In this document: positions 58,037 through 64,000 of the stretch, piece after piece | Layout of the letters: each line of letters begins with the position of its first letter | How positions within the stretch are numbered: position 1 is the stretch's first letter | Origin: Paragyromitra xinjiangensis | Taxonomy: Eukaryota; Ascomycota; Pezizomycetes; Pezizales; Discinaceae | Direction of reading: 5' to 3' | Assembly (NCBI GenBank): GCA_038503065.1 | Contig: JBCAMK010000009.1 | Span: 372,001-436,000 of the forward strand | Length of the DNA stretch: 64,000 bases | Program-made: the position numbers and the translations under genes | The notes under the pieces: generated by a model | What the model was told of the DNA's origin: nothing | Database searches by the model: none | What the model saw: the letters and a program-made list of their open reading frames with translations, nothing else

Positions 58037-59724
58037 GGTATAGTCGTTTCAACCCAACCGCTGACACCTCCGAGAATCACTAACAAATTTAGGGGAAAGT
58101 TTGTGTAGTTCTTACCATGGAGGTAATAGTTAAGGGATTGGGGGGGATTTTGAGGGGAGTGATGTGAGGGTTCGCGTCTCGACTTTTGGAGGGAGATTAA
58201 TCGTTCATCTTGAGAATCTGGGATTTGTTAGTACTGTACTCGCAAATATGAAATTTATAAGATCATCTAGTCACAAACTTGATGTAAAAGGAATACCTAA
58301 AACCGTAGTTGAATTATAGCAATAACTATGATGCTAAACTCGGCTATGATTACGAGGTGGCCGTTGCAGATACCATGAGCAGTTGGCGGGTTGTAAGTGA
58401 TAATTTATACTTCCTTGCGCACTAGCATGTGATCTAGTCTCGATTCCAGACCTTTTAGGAAAATCGCTATTTGTTTTGGGTGTTGACGCGATGTGTAGCC
58501 GGGCGACTGCAACGTGGGAAGTTGTTTAGGCCTCCTCCAAGTTGATCGGCGTCTTCGCATAACATAAGATTCCCCCTGGGAAGTTCTATGCCCAGAGCCC
58601 TTGTTGTTCCCTAACCTATCAGTCCCCCCATGTCCTTATAACTACATGTAGTGTCTCCAAACATCGCTTCGTCAATCAAGCGTTCTGAAATGCAATTTAA
58701 AACTCTCTTTATCTTGTTGCCCTGACGGTTACGGATGTACTGTTATCCCGTAGTTCTAGCTTTCCTGCTACTCACACGTACGCCAGCCTTAACACTGTAA
58801 TTGATTAGTGAACCAGTCATACCGTGATTCTTATCCTAGCTCCAAAGACAGAAAAATAATTAATGTGTACCGGCTTCAAATGGCGACTTGAGTATCCACG
58901 CTACATAGATATGTACCGTCAACCCTCTACGATCATAACACCATACCCGAAACAGGAAATTCTTGGCAAGGGAACATCACGCCAAGACCTCTTTTCATTG
59001 GCTCCTACAACGACATATTACAAGTGGCTCAGGGCCATAAACAGCCCGAGTAAGGGGCGAAAGTAACAGAAACAATCTCCTACCCCATTATCCGCTCAAG
59101 TCAAGGCGCAGGCAGATGCATAGTGGCTATTACTGACACCACTCATGAAACTCTATAATTTAGCATAGTTGTGTCGATGCCATCCGACGAGATGTCCTTA
59201 TTCGCTAGCCTCTGGTGCTTTTTTTAGACGACTTTGTCTGCTGGGTGAACGAGACGTCACGGTTGGAATGATGCTACTGGCTTGACGGCGAGCACGACCT
59301 TACCGCGCCCCTAGAGTCACAATATGATAGACCCGCCTCTGGTTCGAATCCCTATGATATTGAACAACCGATTGTATCACGAGTACACTCACAGTGGTAC
59401 ATACCCAATTAAGAAAATTATGTAATGGAACCCCAATGCGCCAGCAGTGACCTACATGTGATTGATTCTAATTAGTAACTTGAATACTATATCACGGGAA
59501 CGAGGGAGAGAAGCCAAAATATGACGAGCTTTGGATGTAACGAGCGAAGCGAGTGAAATGAAGAATATTCTACTTCTCGACCGAGCGGACTCTTGACTGG
59601 CTTGTTGTGCTGAGTAGATGAGAGAGTCGCCATGAACCAATATACCTTTGCTGTGAAATCCACCCTCCTACTACTTCTTCCACCAACACCCATGTGGTAA
59701 CACATGGACAGCCCCTGGTTCTTT
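58037..59724. other. Intergenic between proline-rich genes, built of duplicated flanks
   Basis: The 3' flank of gene 1 (from GTCGTTTCAACCCAAC through GTTAGTACTGTACTCGCA, to about 58250) is repeated after gene 2 (60476-60670). A further block at about 59168-59350 (CATCCGACGAGATGTCC ... CACAATATGATA) is repeated at about 60664-60835. No other genes were supported. Confidence 0.6.
58690..58725 (+). pseudogene. Decayed third copy of the proline-rich secreted gene (signal peptide start only)
   Basis: The ATG at 58690 reads MQFKTLFILLP and then stops. It matches the N-terminus MQFKNII/VFSLIA of the two intact genes. An upstream block like that before gene 1 lies at about 58438-58522. No proline-rich part remains. 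Confidence 0.55.
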
Positions 59725-59732
59725 TATAAATA
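59725..59732 (+). promoter_or_regulatory. TATA box of proline-rich gene 2
   Basis: TATAAATA lies 102 bp before the ATG, in a block nearly identical to that of gene 1. Confidence 0.65.
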
Positions 59733-59826
59733 CCACTTGGTTGCCCTTCCTTCAGTCTATCATCACCATCGCTCAATCAAAAATTTCTACTCCACTTCAG
59801 ATATCTTCCAAGCCAGATCGCTCAAG

Positions 59827-60498
59827 ATGCAGTTCAAGAACATCGTTATTTCTCTGATTGCCTTCGCAGCTCTCATCAACGCTCTCCATGCACCAGTACT
59901 CCTAGTAGCTGACGGCGCAGTGAGACGCGAGGCTCTACCGAACCCGCAGGCGCTACCTGTTCCTCATCTTCCTAGTCCCGCTCCTCCCGCTCCTCCCGCT
60001 CCCCCCGCTCCTCCCGCTCCTCCCGCTCCCCCCGCTCCCCCCGCTCCCCCCGCTCCTCCTGCTCCTCCTGCTCCCCCCGCCCCTCCTGCTCCTCCTGCTC
60101 CTCCTGCTCCCCCCGCTCCCCCCGCTCCCCCCGCTCCCCCCGCTCCCCCGCTCCCCCTGCTCCCCCCGCTCCCCCTGCTCCCCCTGCTCCCCCTGCTCCC
60201 CCGCTCCCCCCGCTCCCCCTGCTCCCCCCGCTCCCCCCGCTCCCCCGCTCCCCCTGCTCCCTGCTCCCCCGCTCCCCCCGCTCCCCCCGCTCCTCCTGCT
60301 CCCCCCGCTCCCCCCGCTCCCCCCGCTCCCCCCGCTCCCCCCGCTCCCCCGCTCCCCCCGCTCCCCCCGCTCCCCCCGCTCCCCCCGCTCCTCCCTCCAC
60401 TCCTCCCCCTCCTACTCCCCCTCCTACTCCTCCTCATGGTCCTCCTGGCCCTCTCTAACGAGCAGCATAATGTACAGTCGTTTCAACCCAACTATTGA
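59827..60498 (+). CDS. Secreted proline-rich repeat protein 2, 223 aa, with repeat-frame slippage
   Basis: It starts MQFKNIVISLIAFAALINAL and is paralogous to gene 1, including a dibasic RR in place of KR (DGAVRR). The repeat unit here is 9 bp (CCCGCTCCC; PAP/APP). Between about 60145 and 60430 single-base changes in the C runs switch the reading: PAPPAP becomes LPLLPPLP, then SPRSPCSP, then back to PAP, and finally a Leu-rich end (LLLPLLLLLMVLLAL). It ends NEQHNVQSFQPNY instead of the RRAA end of gene 1, so the C-terminus has been altered by frameshift. Whether it is still a functional secreted protein is uncertain. Confidence 0.7.
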   Translation: MQFKNIVISLIAFAALINALHAPVLLVADGAVRREALPNPQALPVPHLPSPAPPAPPAPPAPPAPPAPPAPPAPPAPPAPPAPPAPPAPPAPPAPPAPPAPPAPPAPPLPLLPPLPLLPLLPLLPRSPRSPCSPRSPRSPAPPAPCSPAPPAPPAPPAPPAPPAPPAPPAPPAPPLPPLPPLPPLPPLLPPLLPLLLPLLLLLMVLLALSNEQHNVQSFQPNY

Positions 60499-61346
60499 CG
60501 CCTCCGAGAATCGCTAGCACATGTAGGAGAAAGTTTGTGTAGTTCTTACCAATTGAGGGATTGGGGGGAAATTCCAGGGGAAGTGATGTGAGGGTTCATA
60601 TCTCAGTTTTCGACGGGAGATTAATTGCTCATGTTAAGGATCTAGGATTTGCTAGTACTGTACTCGCAGATCATCCGACGAGAGGTCCTCACTCACTAGT
60701 AGCTTCTGGTGCTTCTCTTAGGCGGTGCTTGGTCTAGGTGAACGAGACATCACAATTAAAGTAATACTACCGGTCACTACAAGCACAACCTTACTGCGTC
60801 CCTAGAGCCGCAATATGATATGGATCCACCTCTAAGTTTAATTAGATTGGGACTTTGAGAGTGAAATGCCCCACTTACTGTTTCCGGATGGCCACTAAAA
60901 CATGGTACTAGCCGTGGACCAGGTCGCGCAATTCGGCCACCACAACTGACGATGTAGCACCTGAACTAGATGTGAGAAGGAAGTACGTGGACACACTGGT
61001 GGCTTTCCTACGATAAGTTTGATATACGATTGCGTATCCTAGCCAAAGCTTAAAACCAGGTTTGCCTCATTCTCCCGCGGGTCTGTCTTAGCGTGTTGGT
61101 TTCTATCATTTAATCACGTAATAGGTATAAGAGACGCTAGCGAAAAAAGGATTAAAATACCCTACAGCTATCGAACCCATAAACCACGCCGTCCCCCACC
61201 GATCTTGCGCCACGCTAAAGCAAACACTATACAAAAGAAACCAAACCCCCCAAGTACTAATAACCGAACTAAACTACCGAACTAGAAAAAACAGTCTTAT
61301 CGAAAGATTAATTATCCACGCCCCAAATCCATTCCCACATCCCCAA
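60499..61346. other. Intergenic, duplicated flank of proline-rich locus
   Basis: The first about 340 bp repeat the flanks described after gene 1. The part next to 61346 probably contains the 3' UTR of the permease gene. Confidence 0.5.
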
Positions 61347-63384
61347 TTACTGTTTCTTCCGCAGAACATTCTTATCAATCCAATCCGACACCCGTTTCGC
61401 AAAGCCCGTTTTATACCTCTGCACCCCGGTCAGCAATCCCTCCTTTCAAGAACCCACAGGGGACAAGAAACATACTTTATACATAACGACCCGACTCCCA
61501 TCAATAAGTTCATCCGGCTCGGAATCAATATGATATCCAATCGCCGGCAACGCCTTAGCAAACACGATCCAATAGAAGAACCCAAACACGATGATAGCCG
61601 AAGCAACACCTGGTGTGACATATGATGGGATACTAGTCTGGACTTCTGGGGGCCACCAGGTGAGGAGTATGACGAAGAGGTTTAATGGGACGTAGATGGA
61701 GACGATCCCGATGAGGATGTTCCAGCTCATTAGATGAGGTTTCCAGGCGCGGAATTTGCTGTGGTAGCGGAGGGAGAATATTCCGAGGGAGACGGTTGCT
61801 GGCGGTGTTAGTATGGTTTGGGGGGAGGGGGGAGGGGATTACCAATGATCCAGTTTTGGGCATTGACGAAGAGGTCGGTTATTAAGTTGTAGGCGTCGTC
61901 GTTCTCGTTGTTTGGGGTGACGACCTTCTATCATTAGTAGAGTCGAGTTGGGGTGGGGGCGCACGAACGATTACTAAAGAAGCGAAAATCCAATGAAGGA
62001 ATAAGGCTCCCACTGGAGTATCGTAATGACTCTGTCTCGCCCAGAACTTCGAAAACGGGAGAATCCGTAGCTTCGCGATCTCCTGTTTAACACGTGCCAT
62101 ACCATACGTATAAGAGATGAAATTCCCCAGAACCGATAGGGAAATCATGATTCTCATCCCTCTTTCAATAAACCATCCATTCCCAAACACCTAAACCATA
62201 CCATTTAGCACTCCCTACTATCTCAAAACGTGATATCACCACGAACCTTAAGGAAGAATTTAATCGCAATCATATTCCCCTCCTCCGCAATCTCCTCATT
62301 CGTAAGAACAGTAAAGTAGGCGACATTCGCGAGTACATAAAGTGTAGTTATAGCACCAATAGACCCCAACGCAGCAACTTTAAACACCTTGCTTTCTTTC
62401 CCCGGCGGACGTTTAACCTCCGCTAGAACATAGTTCGCATTCTCCCACCCTGTGTATGCCCATAAAACACCCAGTATGGCGTTAGAATATTGGTTCATAC
62501 TCATCCTCTGTACCTTGCCAATATCCCTAAAGTTCTCCAACCCATATCCCGAGTCGTTTTTCGTCGCGCCTTTACCACCTCCTGCCATAGCGACGAATCC
62601 TGTAAGGACGACGAAGGCGACTAGACCGAGTTTATATACCGCTAGGAAGTTGTTAATCACGATCCCCAGCTTACGTGAGAACACGTGTAGAAGACAGACG
62701 CTGGTGAGCATGACGAGGGCGACGAATTTCTGGAGGCGGTAGTCTGGGTTTGGTTGGTCGGGTTCGAAGGCTTGTAGAATGAGTTTTGCGAAGCCGATGC
62801 AGTTCCCGGCGCAGTGGTTGCAGAGGACGAAAAGGAGCGATACGATTATTACTGCTAGGTATTTAGGCGTCGGGTAGGCTTCTTCGATCTTTACAAGAGG
62901 TTAGTATGGTGAGCTGTAATGTGGAGTGAGAACTTACGTAGACTATCTCAGCACCGTTGAATGGTAAGGCAATCCCCCACTCGAGATATATTAAAACTCT
63001 ACAAGCGAATTAGCGAGATCCTACCCACGAAACACACACGTTCTCTTACCCGCACAGTGTCATCAACCCACCACCCACCCATAAGCCCAACGCTACGCTC
63101 TTCCCTCCACAATCCAAAAACACAGTCGCCGGCTTCATAAAAATCCCCGTTCCAATCATCTTACTGACTATCAAAGAAGAAGTCGAGAAATATCCCAACT
63201 TCTTCTTCTCCGGCATCGGCGGATACTCCACTCGATCCTCATCTCCCCCCCTCGAGCCCGACAGACCCTTCCGTTCGCTCCCCGAAGAAGATGTGGCGGG
63301 CGTTTGATCTCGTCGGTAGAACGCCGGGAAGGCTTGGTCTTTACTCAGGGATTGAGAAGAACCTTGTTCGGCTTCTGAAGCCAT
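61347..63384 (-). CDS. High-affinity methionine permease (Mup1-like), 576 aa, 7 exons
   Basis: This is a plasma-membrane amino-acid permease of the APC superfamily, LAT-like branch, expected to import methionine (and cysteine) with protons. Exons traced are 63384-63050, 62998-62938, 62888-62247, 62190-61975, 61924-61843, 61798-61476 and 61418-61347. All phases agree, with 577 codons including stop. The N-terminal about 55 residues are polar. The first membrane segment has the substrate-site signature IGTGIFMKPATVFL. Other family landmarks are WGIALPFNGAEIVYIEEAYP, LLFVLCNHCAGNCIGFAK, ILGVLWAYTGWENANYVLAEV and NAQNWIIG. About 12 hydrophobic segments are present and the tail is basic. The length matches yeast Mup1 (about 574 aa). 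The exon 3 donor is GTTCGT, a weak site. Start at 63384 was chosen over an upstream ATG (63429) because MASEAEQG gives a family-like polar N-terminus. Confidence 0.92.
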
Positions 63385-64000
63385 GGTTGCAGATAGATCC
63401 AGAGCAACTGGTAGTCGACTCCAGATCACTAGTTCGTCCTAGCGGGGGAGACGTCTATATGTATAGATAAGCTGGGGATATGTGCTACTAGACGATATCA
63501 CTCTTCTCCTGTAAGGCATATTTATCCCCACATCTCTCCACGCGATAGCTTATTGGTACTGTTCAGACACCCATCGGTAGGTTACTTCTTGCGGCCTAAT
63601 AATTGTAGCCTTGTGGATAGATCTGGAATCTCACACTAATAATTGGGGGAGGGATATTTGGAATCGGCCCATGCGGGCGCAAAGAACCGGACTAGAGGCC
63701 GAGAAATACGAGGCTGTACACGCAAACCAGAGGGTGGAATAATTCTCGTCGTAATGCTTCTCAAGACTTGACTCTTGAGCAAGGGAGAAAAGAAAAGAAG
63801 CTGCATGGTGGGATTTGGGATTGGTTGCTTCCGCCGTTTCGTCATCAGTGCCGGGGTAAACACTCAATGTGTGTTACACGTTTTTGTACCACCTGCAACG
63901 TGACACACCAACTCCAGGAAGAGGTGAGGCACGAAATACACGGATCACGCTCTGGCGTGATCAGGCATAGCCAGACAAGAGGATGGGCGTGGTGCTTGTT
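63385..64000. other. Permease upstream region and window edge, no gene seen
   Basis: It should contain the permease promoter. Overlapping short minus-strand ORFs at 63631-63867 have no recognisable features. Confidence 0.4.

Noticed and set aside
57265..58086. Long antisense Gly/Ala-rich and other-frame ORFs over the proline-rich repeat
   Set aside because: All six frames are open over the 24-bp repeat. Only the plus frame with a signal peptide and a conserved paralogous start is credible.
59336..59356. tRNA-like B box (GGTTCGAATCC)
   Set aside because: No complementary T-stem, acceptor stem or A box; the duplicated copy at about 60830 does not keep the motif.

Overview
This window is nuclear DNA of a filamentous ascomycete (Pezizomycotina-type) fungus. 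Several multi-exon genes have short GT-AG introns (about 50-200 nt), and the protein families are fungal: a Mup1-type methionine permease, Grc3, a NACHT/ankyrin NLR-like receptor, and chromodomain Ty3/gypsy elements. Low gene density and abundant DNA and LTR transposons recall TE-rich genomes such as truffles, but that taxonomic guess is inference only.

Layout. 1-0.6 kb: 3' part of an ankyrin gene. 1.5-2.4 kb: a broken ORF set. 3.2-4.8 kb (-): a secreted BNR_4-like protein, 5 exons, 441 aa. 6.6-9.2 kb (-): eIF2A, 7 exons, 697 aa. 12.0-14.4 kb (-): GRC3 polynucleotide kinase, 5 exons, 726 aa. 14.8-15.5 kb (+): an unresolved hypothetical gene. 16.5-21.3 kb (-): a large NLR-like gene with an alpha/beta-hydrolase (lipase-like) domain, a NACHT domain, ankyrin repeats and an unassigned C-terminal tail of about 400 aa. 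22-29 kb: gene-poor, with several small non-autonomous DNA transposons and one hypothetical gene. 29.7-47.9 kb: a three-level nested transposon. A Tc1/mariner element was split by a Ty3/gypsy element on the minus strand (gypsy-A), which was itself split inside gag by a second Ty3/gypsy element on the plus strand (gypsy-B). Both insertions have recognisable 5-bp target duplications, and removing them restores the host reading frames. 48.4-51.0 kb: two divergent small helical proteins of unknown family that share a motif. 54.0-56.3 kb: a nearly complete pogo/Fot1-like (CENPB-HTH plus DDE_1) transposon with 61-62 bp inverted repeats. 57.2-60.5 kb: a tandemly duplicated pair of secreted proline-rich repeat proteins with a third decayed copy between them. 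61.3-63.4 kb (-): a high-affinity methionine permease-like gene, 7 exons, 576 aa.

Functionally, the conserved genes (eIF2A, GRC3, methionine permease) are housekeeping. They are separated by accessory material: the NLR-like receptor, secreted repeat proteins and layered transposons. Exon structures for BNR_4, eIF2A, GRC3, the NLR and the permease were traced by hand from splice signals and phase, and every traced junction keeps frame. The first exon of the NLR is not resolved. Nothing here proves a new system. The most unusual items are the nested transposon with an apparent LTR-age contradiction, the 1-kb minisatellite between protease and reverse transcriptase of gypsy-B, the tail of the NLR, and the paired orphan helical proteins.
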